Below are positions 52,847 through 63,465 of a stretch of 64,000 bases of DNA, in pieces. This DNA comes from Laburnicola sp. R22_1. Taxonomy: Eukaryota > Ascomycota > Dothideomycetes > Pleosporales > Didymosphaeriaceae. The translations under genes and the position numbers were made by a program. The notes below the pieces were generated by a model. It saw only the letters and a list, made by a program, of their open reading frames with translations. It made no database searches and had not been told where the DNA came from. Each line of letters begins with the position of its first letter. Position 1 is the first letter of the stretch. The stretch is taken from assembly GCA_014281115.1 (NCBI GenBank), contig JACONQ010000010.1, positions 372,001 to 436,000 of the forward strand, given 5' to 3'.

Positions 52847-55153
52847 CTAGCCCAGGTAATTTGGTGTCTGCTGTTGCCCGGGTCGCGGGAATACGCTGGT
52901 GGTGGGCACCTGATCGAGGTGCATGCCGCCTAGCGTGCCCTGGCCCGAGGTCTGCCAGCCTTGCCCGCTCTGTTGGTTGACAAAGGCGCTTTGGCGGAAG
53001 GGATTGGTGCTGCCGGTTGCCTGCACTGTGAGTCCGCCCTGTGGTGACGACGTCCCCTGAACCGGTGATGTATCCCGTGCGAAGGGGTTGGTTCCGGTAG
53101 GTGTAGGGTGAAGGGATTGCTGTTGCTGTGACTGGGGCGCGAATGGCGATGATTGCGGAGCTTGGATCGACGGTACTGCGAATGGCGAGGAGCTGGGGGG
53201 TGACAAAGATGTCTGGAAGCCGGTGTTGTGTTTCGCAAAGGGGTTCGTGGGTGAACGGCCGCGCGGGGAGGTGGCGCCTGCAGGGTTGCCAAGTAGTTTC
53301 GGTTCGGCAACGCCCGTTGGTTGTGGAGGTGGCATCATGGACTGTCTAAAGGGGTTTGTCGATGTTGGTTGGCTCTGCAAAGAGTCGGCCATCATAGATT
53401 GCTGTTGCGGTTGCTGCTGGAAACTACTCATTCCGTTCTGGGGAATGGGAGGAAGGGTGTTCTGTTGGCTAAACGGTTGCGGTGTGTAGCCACCAAAACC
53501 AGCACCTGTAAATTGCGTCTGAAGTTGAGGTTGTTGCGATTGCTGCATGGGCTGTTGCATGGGCTGTTGTATGGGCTGTTGCATGGGCTGTTGTATGGGC
53601 TGTTGCATGGGCTGCTGCATGGGTTGTTGGATTGGCTGTTGTATCGGCTGTTGCATTTGTTGCTGCATTTGAGCAAATGGATTCGTTGACTGGCCATCCT
53701 GGGCGCCTAAGGCTTGTTGCTGCGGCGGAAACCCCATATTGGCCGTTTGCTGTGGTAATTGCATGCCAGGCTGTTGAAATGCCGTCTGCTGAGGATATTG
53801 CTGCACTTGCGGTTGCCCCATGGTCTGCTGGTTGTCCCCTATTGAATCGAAGAAGTCAATGAGCGGTAGATTGACGGGTGGTTTGGATGGTGCTGAGGTT
53901 TGAGCTGGTGAAGTCGACGATGTGGTGGAGGGTTTGGAGTCTGATAATAGCTTGCTGGTTCCATTGGTGGGTTTCCCGCCTGCTTTTTTGGCTTCCCGTT
54001 CGGCCAGATACTGTCTGCGATTTATCTCAAAATCCTTATCGTTCAAGTATTCCTCCAAGGCCTGCGTCAGGCTGGTTGGCGCATGCTTGATCTTTGGAAT
54101 CTCTAGTCTTGTTGAATGCTCGTGTATACGAGCAACGCTCAAATACTGCACCACCAAATCAGTCTGTTTTACAAACGTGCGGTAGATGTCGAGAGCGCGC
54201 TTGGCATCCGGTTTTGACAGTTCAAAGTAGTGTTCTGGAGGATCAGTACAGGAGCAAGGCAGCATTGAAAGGTGTCTCACCAAGGACATTGATGGTGCCC
54301 TCGTTCATGACATGGAAGAGCACGAGCAAGTCCATGGTAAGTAAACGGAAAGCAGTTAGGGTGATCTCGTTCTCCGGTTCGTCATGAAACGGCTGCGGGT
54401 GTTGTCAGAAATGTTCTCCCTGCCGCTGTTGTTGCCCATACCTCGCATCTCAGCAGATACTTGATCTGGTCCTGTATGCTCTCCGTCTCGCGGAGGAGGC
54501 CCTTCTCGATGTTGAGGCGCTTAAGCCGGCCTTCGCCGCCGCGCACGTAGTCCACCTTGGTTACGCCATATTCTTCCGCGCGATGGAGGAGGTACTCTGC
54601 GTAGTTTTTGATGTTCTGGCCTTGGGTTTGGACTAAAGATATACGTTAGCCTGACGGGTTCCGTAGAAAGCATCCTTCAGCGCTGTTGTTGCATCAACAC
54701 GCTGCTGCCCGGGTCATCTTGTACGACGGTACAGCGAACCATGCTTGGCACCGGCTGCTCGTGTCGGCACGGAGGCACGTACCCTCGGTGAAGTGATTTA
54801 TAGCGAGCTTCCGGCGGGGATTCTGCGACAAGTACTTGAGCGTGACCTCGGGCTCGCCCTCCCGTATCATCAGATGGACAATGATCAAGCTCTTGTAGAC
54901 GATGGTCCAGGTCGAGTCGCGCAGGCGGTTGGTGAGGGCGCGGAAGATCTCGCCGACGCCTGCTTCGCCGGCGTGGGTGGCGACGAGGATGTGCTCGACA
55001 TATTTCGATTTGGGCGCGGCGAGCTGTCCATCAGGCGCATTAGCTTCCATTGGGCGCGCTGGAGACGGGCAGGCAGCTCGTGGCAGCGGCAGGGGGAGGG
55101 CACACCTTGATCTTGGTCCCGCCCTTGACAGACTTCTCAAAGGAGCTCGCCAT
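52847..55153 (-). CDS. AP180/CALM-type clathrin adaptor (ANTH domain)
   Basis: Five exons: 55106-55153, 54783-55023, 54442-54632, 54281-54392 and 52847-54234; 659 residues. It starts MASSFEKSVKGGTKIK and continues LAAPKSKYVEHILVATHAGEAGVGEIFRALTNRLRD..., the ANTH fold that binds PtdIns(4,5)P2 (basic KGGTKIKLAAPKSKYVEHIL patch). The C-terminal half is disordered and Gln/Pro/Asn-rich, with several NPF motifs (TNPFAQ, TNPFRQ, TNPFAK, TNPFAR) that bind EH-domain endocytic proteins and short Pro/Gln tandem repeats around 53530-53660. It is the fungal YAP1801/YAP1802 orthologue, recruiting clathrin and cargo at the plasma membrane. Introns are 46-150 nt. It shares a 357-bp divergent promoter with NudC. 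Confidence 0.93.
53530..53670. repeat. Coding Gln/Pro tandem repeat in the AP180-like gene
   Basis: The 12-bp unit QQPM/QQPI (CATGGGCTGTTG / TATGGGCTGTTG on the plus strand) repeats about ten times with one-base variations. This is an in-frame minisatellite likely to vary in length between strains. Confidence 0.85.
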
Positions 55154-55510
55154 GGGGGCAGATGTGCGCGGTGCAGCCCGAGGGGCCCGTCGACGTGCTT
55201 CCAGAGGGCCGTGTGGAGGTTCCAGGCGTCAGGTGGTCGTCGTCGTCGTCGTCGCTCGAGCTCGCTCCGTGTCGCGGCGACTCTCACAGCATGGCGGGTG
55301 CCGAGGAACAGAGTAGCAATGCGGAGACGCGGCTTGTGCGAAGACAAGCGGCGCGCAAGGGGGGGTGCAAGTGAAGTTGGCCTGCTTCCGGGATGTCCAA
55401 GGCCGCGTGCACGGCCGTCCACGTCGCTCAGCTAGCGGCCGATGACGAGGGGGCAGAGGCACCGGCAGCCCCCCCCCCCAACACCTGCGCACCTTACGAA
55501 CAGCACCACC
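55154..55510. promoter_or_regulatory. Divergent promoter of AP180-like adaptor and NudC
   Basis: Only 357 bp separate the two start codons, so both genes must share upstream DNA. It is GC-rich, with a CGTCGTCGT-type simple repeat at 55234-55256 and a C-run (55471-55480) near the NudC leader. Confidence 0.6.
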
Positions 55511-56136
55511 ATGGCCGAGCCCACGCCCGACGAGCAGAAGAGGCTCGACGCAGAGGCCCGGGCCAAGGATCAGGAAGAGCAGGCCGCGCTGCCGTACAAG
55601 TGGGACCAGACCATCAAGGACCTCGATGTCACCATCCCCATCGACGCCAAGTACAAGGGCCGCGACCTGGACGTGAACTTCACAAAGACCCATCTCCGCG
55701 TCGCCGTCAAGGGCCAGGACCCCATCATTGACGTATGCGCCTGCTGAGCCTCCCTGTGTTGGCTGCCTGCTTCTGACGGACACCCTAGGGCGACCTCCCT
55801 CACCCCATCCACGTCGACGACTCCACCTGGACCCTCGAGACGGTGCCCGGCGGCAAGGAGATCAGCGTGCATCTCGACAAGGTCAACCAGATGGAGTGGT
55901 GGGCCCACGTCGTCACCACCGCGCCCAAGATCGACACCTCCAAGATCCAGCCCGAGAACAGCAAGCTGGGCGACCTCGACGGCGAGACCCGGGGCCTGGT
56001 CGAGAAGATGATGTTCGACCAGCGCCAGAAGGAGATGGGCAAGCCGACGAGCGACGAGCAGAAGAAGCAGGACATCTTGAAGCAGTTCCAGCAGCAGCAC
56101 CCGGAGATGGACTTTTCCAATGCCAAGATGGGCTGA
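55511..56136 (+). CDS. nudC: Nuclear movement protein NudC
   Basis: Two exons, 55511-55732 and 55789-56136, with a 56-nt intron; 189 residues, the usual fungal size. After a charged N-terminus, [40 protein letters not shown]... through [42 protein letters not shown] forms the p23/CS domain, followed by the characteristic helix [42 protein letters not shown]. NudC is an Hsp90-associated chaperone of the dynein regulator LIS1 (NudF) and is needed for nuclear migration in hyphae. The ATG is in CACCATGG context. Confidence 0.96.
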
Positions 56137-56827
56137 ACGCAGGCGGCTACGAGCTTACGAGTGGCATGAACGTATGAACGTAGAGGGACAATACCATGAG
56201 ATAGCGGTATATCTAGAGACAGTCTCCACCTTCTCACACGCTCCGGCCAACGGGCCTGTATCTGAGAGGGGCGCGTGCCGTGGACGCGTTAGGCACTCCA
56301 AAATTACAGAATCATTCACGTCCACTGCTCACTTAACCTTTCGTAACCAATCTGCACACTCCGCCTATCTTGAACAGATCGCGTGTCTGACCACGATATC
56401 TCCTAGCGAAGCATGTGCTTGCTGACCTGCAGATGCCCTGCATGCCATAGACTTGTGCTAATGGAGCTAGCGTCGGACTTTGCTAACCCCACTCACACTC
56501 ACCATACACACTCGCCTACCTCGTATCCTGACCTTCCCAACATTAAATAGCTCTCGAGCTGCGCTGTGTTTACCCAAGCGTTAAGTACTAGTCAGGGACG
56601 GGAGCGATCGGACACTCAGTCCAGACTGAAAAAAAGTACCAGCTAGTTGAACGACAAGGTATCCAAGCCGAGGAATCTTAGTCCAGCTTATGGAGCTACA
56701 AAAGCCGCCTTAGTCCCGCCATGATTAGGTACACGCATCCATATACCCCGCACTCAGATCCCAGATCTTCGACGCATCGAACAAGCAGGAAGTTGAGCTT
56801 TGAATTTTGACTATCCAAATCGGCGAT
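56137..56827. other. Intergenic region between NudC and the FAD oxidase
   Basis: A 690-bp spacer with no coding signal or repeat that I can recognise. Confidence 0.5.
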
Positions 56828-58683
56828 ATGGCTCATGTCTACGCGGGTTTGAAGGAGGCCTTGCAGAGTAGTGGGGCGGAGATATTAGTTCCTGGGGATG
56901 GAGAGAAATACGAAGAGAGTATTAAGAGGTGGAGTGATCATTGTGAAAAACGTGCTGTATGTTCCCTCTCGCACTCTCTCCTTCCAGTCCCTTTCGTCAT
57001 TTTTCCTACTCGCCGTCTACCCATGACTTCGTAAGAACGCCGCTTGCTTTACTTACCTCCCTCAGGCCTGCGTCGTCAAAGTAACTTCCGCATCTGACGT
57101 AACAACTACTATCAATTTCGTCCGCCAGCACAAAATCCCCATCGTCGTTCGCGGTGGCGGCCACTCCACATCTGGCAGCGCCAGCATTGAAGATGGCCTC
57201 GTGATTGATCTTAGTCTTATGAGGGGTGTCAGCGTGAATGAAGAGAACAAGACGATCAGGGTCGAGGGAGGGGCGCTGTGGGTTGATGTTGACGTCGAGG
57301 CTGCAAAGTACGGACTGGCCACGGTAGGCGGAACAGTAAATCATACGGGGGTGGGTGGGTTAACGTTGGGCGGTGGGTATGGGTATCTGAGTGGGAAGTA
57401 TGGTCTCACTATTGGTAAACACTACCCTGTTCAACGCTTTTTCCTGGGGCATAGTTGATGTGGTGTAGACAATTTGCTCTCGGTGGACATTGTGCTCGCA
57501 TCTGGCGAACAGGTCGTTGCTTCTGAGACGGAGAACGGGGATCTTTTCTGGGCTGTTCGAGGGGCTGGCCAGGTAACATACATTCTGGTCATGCCGACTC
57601 AATGGTTATGCTAACAACTTCCAGAACTTCGGCATTGTAACAGCCTTCACGTTCCAAGGCTATCCCCAAACAAATCCCATCTTTGCCGGGCCCCTCATAT
57701 TCCTCCCGGACAAACTGTACGTAGCTCCAACCGCTTCCCGTGCCTTACGCATCATGGCCCATCATCTAATCCCCCTATACATCTCATCTGCTAACTTACC
57801 CCTTCCAACACGCAGCCCCCAAATCGTAACCTACCTCAACACCTTCCACACCACCACCGACGGCAACCAAGCCCTCCTCCTCGGCATAACCTGCCCACCC
57901 CCCTCCTCCACCCCCGTAATCCTCACCCAACTCTTCTACAACGGCCCCCAAGCCGAAGCCACCACCTTCTTCAGCGACCTCCTCGCCCTCGGCCCCATCG
58001 CCAACATGACGCGCATGATGCCCTACTCGCAACTCAACGCCACCATGAACGACGGCCAAGGCTACGGCGGCCGCAAAATGTTCTCCGCAGGCGCGTACAA
58101 ACTCCCTCTCGCACCCGTCTTCGTGCAGACGCTGTTCGACGACTTCACGGCTTTTACCACCACGCAGCCGGATATGGCGGAGTCGCTGCTGCTGTTTGAA
58201 ACCATTCCGTATGGTCCCGTTGTTAAGGTGCCGAATGATAGGATGGCGTTTTCGAATCGTGGCGAGTATTATAACCTTGCTGCTATGCTGAAGTGGTATG
58301 TTGCAGACACTGGATAACGCAGGGTATAAAGAACGAAAGAGGGCTAACAAGCGGGATAGGAAAGACGCCGCGCTCGACGACCAAGTCCGCGATTTCGCCA
58401 GGGCGTTTCTCAAAAAGGCGTCGCAGGCAGCGGGCGTGGTGCAGGATGCGCAAGTCCGGTCTGTGCAAGGCGTCGGCTTGTATGGGAACTATGCGAGTAG
58501 GTTTGGCCATGTTTATTGTCCGTTGAACTGGAGCTGACATGCTTAGATACGGATGTGCCGGCGAGCGAGATCTACGGGAGCAATGCGAAGAAGTTGGAGG
58601 AGCTGAAGCGCAAGTTTGATCCGGAGAATTTGTTTGATAGGGGGACTAGGCTGGTTCCGAGGCCGGTGGTGGTGGTGAATTAG
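56828..58683 (+). CDS. FAD-linked oxidoreductase, berberine-bridge-like, monocovalent type
   Basis: Seven exons: 56828-56956, 57066-57414, 57469-57572, 57625-57716, 57816-58295, 58360-58496 and 58547-58683; 475 residues. PCMH FAD domain: [34 protein letters not shown], with the His of GGGHS that bonds [44 protein letters not shown] follows; where berberine bridge enzyme has a second, cysteinyl FAD link (GVCPTVGVGG), this protein has His, so FAD should be held by one covalent bond. The C-terminal BBE motif is [26 protein letters not shown]. Such fungal enzymes oxidise sugars, alcohols or secondary-metabolite intermediates; the substrate is unknown. There is no signal peptide. Confidence 0.9.
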
Positions 58684-59064
58684 TATTCTATATCCTGGGG
58701 TAACATGTTGGCTGTTTATATCATGTGCATAGCTATAAACTTTTTATAACTTGCATTTTGTATTACATATCCTGGGGTAACACGTTAACTGTTTACATAG
58801 CATGTGAATATCTATTAACTCTATACAATTGGTGTTGGGATTATATACCTTGAGGTAACACACGGAGGAGTACATCACAAAAGCATAGAAAGACGAGGTT
58901 GGGACAGTCGTATACAGATTACACAAACGCATTCATTAAGCAAATATGCTCCATAATACATGAAAGAAACAAATGACAATACAAGACAAAAGAAACGAAA
59001 AGAAATCCTAAAAAAATACCAAAAGAAAGAAAGAAAGAAAACCACCAGCACCCCCAACCCCGCC
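58684..59064. other. Convergent intergenic region with 77-bp tandem repeat
   Basis: Contains about 2.2 degenerate tandem units with a 77-bp period at 58690-58866. Otherwise A-rich (58965-59040) with no gene. Confidence 0.6.
58690..58866. repeat. 77-bp degenerate tandem repeat
   Basis: Units start TATCCTGGGGTAACA (58691), TATCCTGGGGTAACA (58768) and TATACCTTGAGGTAACA (58844). The shared part continues CTGTTTA...CATGTG and ...ATAACT. The leading motif is the same as the ends of the MITE-like element at 12664-13248 and the arms at ~5140 and ~6612. Confidence 0.75.
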
Positions 59065-60282
59065 TCAGCGCCCCATCCTGCGCTCTGCAGCCTCGGCTGC
59101 CTTTGCGGCCTTTGCAGCCTCCTTCTCTGCCTTCAAAGCAGCCTTTTCAGCCTCCTTCCTCTCCTTCTCCGCCTTCCTCTCCTTCTGCTTCTTTGTTGGC
59201 TGAACCGCCAACCGGAACCCGCGCAACATATTCCCCTTGTTGTTGTTCATCTTGCTCGACACCCGCGAAATGGGATTGTCGCACAAGGCGGCAAGCTGGT
59301 CCCCCCCGGCGATGCAATCCACGACCAACGCCTTCGAATGCGTGAGAAGACCACAAATCTTCTCCAGGCGCTGCTCGAGGCTGTGGGACACGAGGTCCAA
59401 CAGCGCACCACGCTTCGACTCCTTGTGATGGTACCCATACCGGTTCCACCCCTTCTCATGCACCTTGACGCAGGAGTCGAAAATTTGGTGCGCTGTGGCC
59501 TCCAGGTCTTCCTCGTCGTAGTAGTGCTCTTGGCTGAAGCGCTTTCGGAGCATCGACGTCTTGTTGTCGAGCATGAGGTCGACGTTGATCATGGATTCGT
59601 AGATGCGCTTGGTCCAGTAGAAACGGCCGTGTTTCTTGACGCGTTCCGTGTCGAGGGCCTTTTTGGCGGCGAACCGCACTTTCTTGCGGTGAGCCTTGGC
59701 CTCTTCGCGCGTCTTGAACATGTGCTGGTAGGAGCGGTAGTGCACGCCGTGCGGGAGCTTCTTGTCCTTGCTCTTTCCTTTGCCCTTCTTCTTCGGCGCG
59801 TCGGAGTCTTCCGACTCGGAGGGCGGAGAAGGCTCGTCTGGAGTCAGGTAGTACTCCATGAGCTGCGGGTTCTTCTTCAGCTCGAAGGCGATCTTGGGCA
59901 TGAGGATTTCCAGCGGCTCGGGCTGGGATTCCGACACGTACGTGTATTGGCCGAGGACTTCTTGGATGGGCGGAAGCTCGGCGAGCATGTTGAGGAAGTC
60001 GTCGCCCATGCCGGCAAGTTGCTCGTAGGACATGTTGGGGTCCCAGTGGATCTGCTCGCGCAGTTCGGTCAGGACTTCGGGACTGAGCGCCGAGGGCCAT
60101 GGTCCAGCCACGGGCCAACGGGCAGGCCAGGTGAGGGGCTCGTCGCTGATGTCGACGTTGGTTTCAGCGGATGCAGACATGTCGATGTTGGCTTCAGCGG
60201 ATGCGGACATGTCGATGTTGGCTTCATCGGATGCGGACATGTTGGCGGAGGTGGAAGCGGATGCAGAGGCGGATCCAGACAT
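59065..60282 (-). CDS. Hypothetical protein with N-terminal tandem repeat and Lys/Glu/Ala-rich tail
   Basis: Single exon, 405 residues, MSGSASASASTSANMSASDE... The first 45 residues contain three copies of a 10-residue unit (M-S-A-S-[AD]-E-A-N-I-D) encoded by a 30-bp tandem repeat. The middle (about 50-330) looks folded: LSPEVLTELREQIHWDPNMSYEQLAGMGDDFLNMLAELPP, MFKTREEAKAHRKKVRFAAKKAL, KKHGRFYWTKRIYESMINVDLML, then RGALLDLVSHSLEQRLEKICGLLTHSKALVVDCIAGGDQL. The tail is a highly charged coil of KAEKERKEAEKAALKAEKEA type. I recognise no domain. It may be a taxonomically restricted gene. Confidence 0.65.
   Translation of the reverse strand: MSGSASASASTSANMSASDEANIDMSASAEANIDMSASAETNVDISDEPLTWPARWPVAGPWPSALSPEVLTELREQIHWDPNMSYEQLAGMGDDFLNMLAELPPIQEVLGQYTYVSESQPEPLEILMPKIAFELKKNPQLMEYYLTPDEPSPPSESEDSDAPKKKGKGKSKDKKLPHGVHYRSYQHMFKTREEAKAHRKKVRFAAKKALDTERVKKHGRFYWTKRIYESMINVDLMLDNKTSMLRKRFSQEHYYDEEDLEATAHQIFDSCVKVHEKGWNRYGYHHKESKRGALLDLVSHSLEQRLEKICGLLTHSKALVVDCIAGGDQLAALCDNPISRVSSKMNNNKGNMLRGFRLAVQPTKKQKERKAEKERKEAEKAALKAEKEAAKAAKAAEAAERRMGR
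60151..60240. repeat. 30-bp coding tandem repeat, three copies
   Basis: Unit GTCGATGTTGGCTTCAGCGG plus ATGCGGACAT on the plus strand, in frame within the hypothetical gene, with near-identical copies at 60151, 60181 and 60211. Length variation between strains is likely. Confidence 0.85.
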
Positions 60283-61265
60283 GTTGAGAGATGAGGAAAT
60301 GTTTTGATCGAATGTGGATGAGGGACGAATGGTAGGAGTCCTGCTCAGGAGATGACGCCGGCGTCAAAGGTAGATGTGAATAGTAGAAGAAGTGTAGAAG
60401 GTCGACAGTAGCTGTGACCTGTCGATGAAGTGTAGAAGGTCGAAAGTAGATGAAAGTGTCGGTGCAGAATAGATGGTCGACAGTAGATGTGAACAATAGA
60501 TGAAGTAGAAGCCCGAAGGTAGATGTGAATAGTAGAAGAAGAGAAGAAAGTCGAAAGTATCGGTCAGATCAACTGAGAAGTAGATAAATCAAATCAATGG
60601 AAGAACTGAAGAGGAGAAGAGAAGCACGAGAGGGCGGAGCTTTATATATTCGAGGGAGGTAGCCCGCGGCCATTGTGCCATTGCTGACAATACGACAATA
60701 GCAGGAATCATGTCCTGAGAGCTAAGCTGAGAGGCACGACAATAAATCTATTTCTTCTATTGTGTGCGGAGGGTTGAAGGCGCGCTTTGCGGCGTCAGCT
60801 GTCGCTGCGAGTCTGTGCGCCGTTCTGCCGGAGCGAACAGGTTGCGCGAGCACCTCATGAGCCGTATAAGCTCAAAAGGGAAGGCGGTGTGATCTGAATA
60901 ACGCGGACAATAGAATCGCGGGCTGCGAGCAAACGCTTGGGCGTAGCGACTGCGGTGCTGCACTGTCTAGTGAATCGCGTCGCCGAGAGTGAAAGCTGGC
61001 AGCAGATCGCAAAACCTAAAATTGGACTTCAATGCCGATAAACTAGCCATAAGTTGATTGATTACACATATACGTACGAATAAGATCCTGTGTTATGCAA
61101 AATGTAGACCGAACATGTTGTAAGACCGCAATCGACATGTCCATGTTATCTGATTGGCAATTTCCCCGTTGGCCAACCCCAGCCGAGGTCGGCAAAGCCA
61201 TGAAATGCTTCTTGCCGCTTTGAAGTTCCTCCAAGAGTGCTTCAATCACTTCCATGTCCATCATA
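60283..61265. other. Intergenic region with degenerate tandem repeats
   Basis: From about 60366 to 60565 the sequence is made of diverged copies of short words such as TAGATGTGAATAGTAGAAG, GAAGTGTAGAAGGTCGA and GACAGTAG, lying in the presumed 5' UTR/promoter of the hypothetical gene at 59065-60282. The rest holds no gene I recognise. Confidence 0.55.
60366..60565. repeat. Degenerate GTAGAAGGTCGA-type tandem repeat
   Basis: Words AGATGTGAATAGTAGAAGAAG (twice, ~60370 and ~60520), GAAGTGTAGAAGGTCGA (twice) and ATGGTCGACAGTAGATG variants recur over 200 bp. Purine-rich on the plus strand. Non-coding. Confidence 0.7.
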
Positions 61266-62108
61266 TCACTGTTTCTCGTCATGCTTCCAACCGAGAATCT
61301 TCTCCGCCTTGTCAATCGTCCAGAATCCCCGGTTCCCTTCCAGTCCAGACCTAATCTCTGCCTCAGGATAATATTTCTGCGCCAATTCCTTTGATGGTGT
61401 ATCCTGTGTCGTCTCTGGCGCAACGATATTGAACACCTCGCACCCCTCATACGCATCCGACTTCTCCACACTCATAAGACACGCACGCGCAACTGCCTCT
61501 GGATTCACCCACGCCCACAGCTGTCCCACCGCGGCCTTTTCCCAGTTCTCCTTATGCTTTTTCTGCAGGTCTTTCTTTGGTGCCACTTCGTGGATGCGCA
61601 GGCATGCGATCTTGGTTCCAGGGAACCAGTTCACGAATGCCTTGGCCTGAATCTCACCCTCTATTTTGGCAAGCGCGTACGAGTCTGTGGGGTTTGGCGG
61701 ATACTCCTCGTCGATGGGGAAATACTTGAATTTGAGCGGTTGATTTGCGTAGGCGAGGCCGATTGCATTCACAGAGGAGGCATAGCATATCTTCTTGATG
61801 CCTAGCTCACCACAGGCACGGAAGCCGTTGAACGCAGATTGCACGTTGTTGCCGTGAACCAAGGAGTCTTCCTTGTCCACGGGACTCGGGATAGCGGCTA
61901 GATGGATGACGGCATCGCAGCCCTTGAATGCGTCTAGAGTGGCCGCGTAGTCATTTGCTATATCTGCAGTGCGGTGTTCAGATTTGGATACATCGTCCGG
62001 GTCAGCTTCCGATCGGTCGACTTGAACAACAGAGTGGCCTGCGTCGAGGGCTGCCTTAACAACGTGCTTCCCCACCAGACCGCGGGCGCCTGTGATTGCG
62101 ATCTTCAT
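61266..62108 (-). CDS. NAD-dependent epimerase/dehydratase (extended SDR)
   Basis: Single exon, 280 residues. Rossmann motif MKIAITGARGLVGKHVVKAAL, second strand VVQVDRSE, AVIHLAAIPSP, the active Ser region ICYASSVNAIG, and YALAKIEGE giving the catalytic Tyr-x-x-x-Lys. The overall length and the IPSP and SSVNAIG motifs resemble uronate-dehydrogenase-like and short UDP-sugar-epimerase-like SDRs. The sugar or aldehyde substrate is not predictable. It stands in a gene desert of ~1 kb on both sides, and the frame starts directly with the Rossmann strand. Confidence 0.88.
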   Translation of the reverse strand: MKIAITGARGLVGKHVVKAALDAGHSVVQVDRSEADPDDVSKSEHRTADIANDYAATLDAFKGCDAVIHLAAIPSPVDKEDSLVHGNNVQSAFNGFRACGELGIKKICYASSVNAIGLAYANQPLKFKYFPIDEEYPPNPTDSYALAKIEGEIQAKAFVNWFPGTKIACLRIHEVAPKKDLQKKHKENWEKAAVGQLWAWVNPEAVARACLMSVEKSDAYEGCEVFNIVAPETTQDTPSKELAQKYYPEAEIRSGLEGNRGFWTIDKAEKILGWKHDEKQ

Positions 62109-63465
62109 GTTCAGCTTTGGCGTTTGAGTGTAATGGCGGATGAGTTGGTGCGTGATTGACGTCGATCCACGGATCGAAAGAGGGGCTTTACGTGCGGCAT
62201 TCGGGAAGGGATGGTCCCGTTGGCGCCGTAGAAGGTGCAGGTGAGCCTATGGGCGGGTGACGTCATTATTGACGAACATCGATCAACTTCACCCGACAAC
62301 ATCCATCTTCATCTTCTGAACACAGTATCTTCGCATGCGCATCTTTCAAAAACATCCGCTACGGCATTCTTTTGGATCCGCCCACGAGCCCTCTGCCCTT
62401 GTCGTCCCCATTCCAGCCGCAGCGCGCCGCATCCCGCAGGATAACATGTCTGCACATCGCCAGCGAGAATTCTAGATCTGAGAAGACCAAATCAAAGAGA
62501 GAGAGACACCGCTATACTGAGTACACAGCTTGGCGTCGAGGGGAAGGGTCTGTGGTATAATAGTCCTGCAGCCTTTCATGTGTTCATTACGTGTCCACAG
62601 GTCGCATGTCTCTGGTCACTTCGCAGCAGAGCTGATGTTTTTCTAGTGATCCTACTTCCTCTTTGGTTTGGCTCCACACTGTTCGTCAAAGCCGGTTTTC
62701 ATCTTGTCGGTTTCGCGTAAAACTCCTCAGTTTGGTTTGTGCTTGGTTTCGCACAGAGCCGGCGTGTACCAACCGTGTGCGCCTGGATGGAAGTTTGGCG
62801 TCGAATATCGCGCGTACATACATAGGCGGTTGAAAACACTTGTGAACACTGTGAATGCAGTTTGCTGGGGAGTTACGCCATGACTTATCCGGACTAGTGG
62901 AGCACACTGCAACGCGCCAAATATACAACACTTGACCAATAAGATCCTCACCGGCGGGCAATATTTCTATTCATACTCTGAACCTCGCTATCAGAAGCTG
63001 CTCTGTACATTTCAGGCTTCTGTTTCACCCCACGACGACTCACAAAGCCTCTTGGCGAGACACCATGCAGCTTGCCGCACTTCTGATTCAGTTTTACATT
63101 GGTCGCCTTTGCTTTTGCATGACTCAATTGGGTCTCAGTTTTTCATGTAGCTGCCTGCATCTCATCAGTGTTGATTAGCAATCTTCAAGCAACAGTAGGC
63201 AAACGCTCACGATATATAAATGGACGCATCTTCGCTTGTTCAAACTTTCCATTCTCCTCACAAGCACCGCTCCCTATTATCCAACGGTCTTAGAAAAGTC
63301 TGCATCCAATTATTATTAACCACCTGTGCCGTACCTTGTTGTACCCACTTGTCCGGTCAGTTTCTTCCTTTCTCCTTGGGCACTTGGTGTATATCTTGAT
63401 CTGTCTATACCTTCCAGTGCTCTGACAGTTCCACTGGGCTCATGACTGATATTTAAAGTAGGATA
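62109..63465. other. Divergent intergenic region
   Basis: About 1.36 kb upstream of the SDR (-) and the GTPase (+). Short frames are unconvincing; no repeat or RNA gene recognised. Confidence 0.5.
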
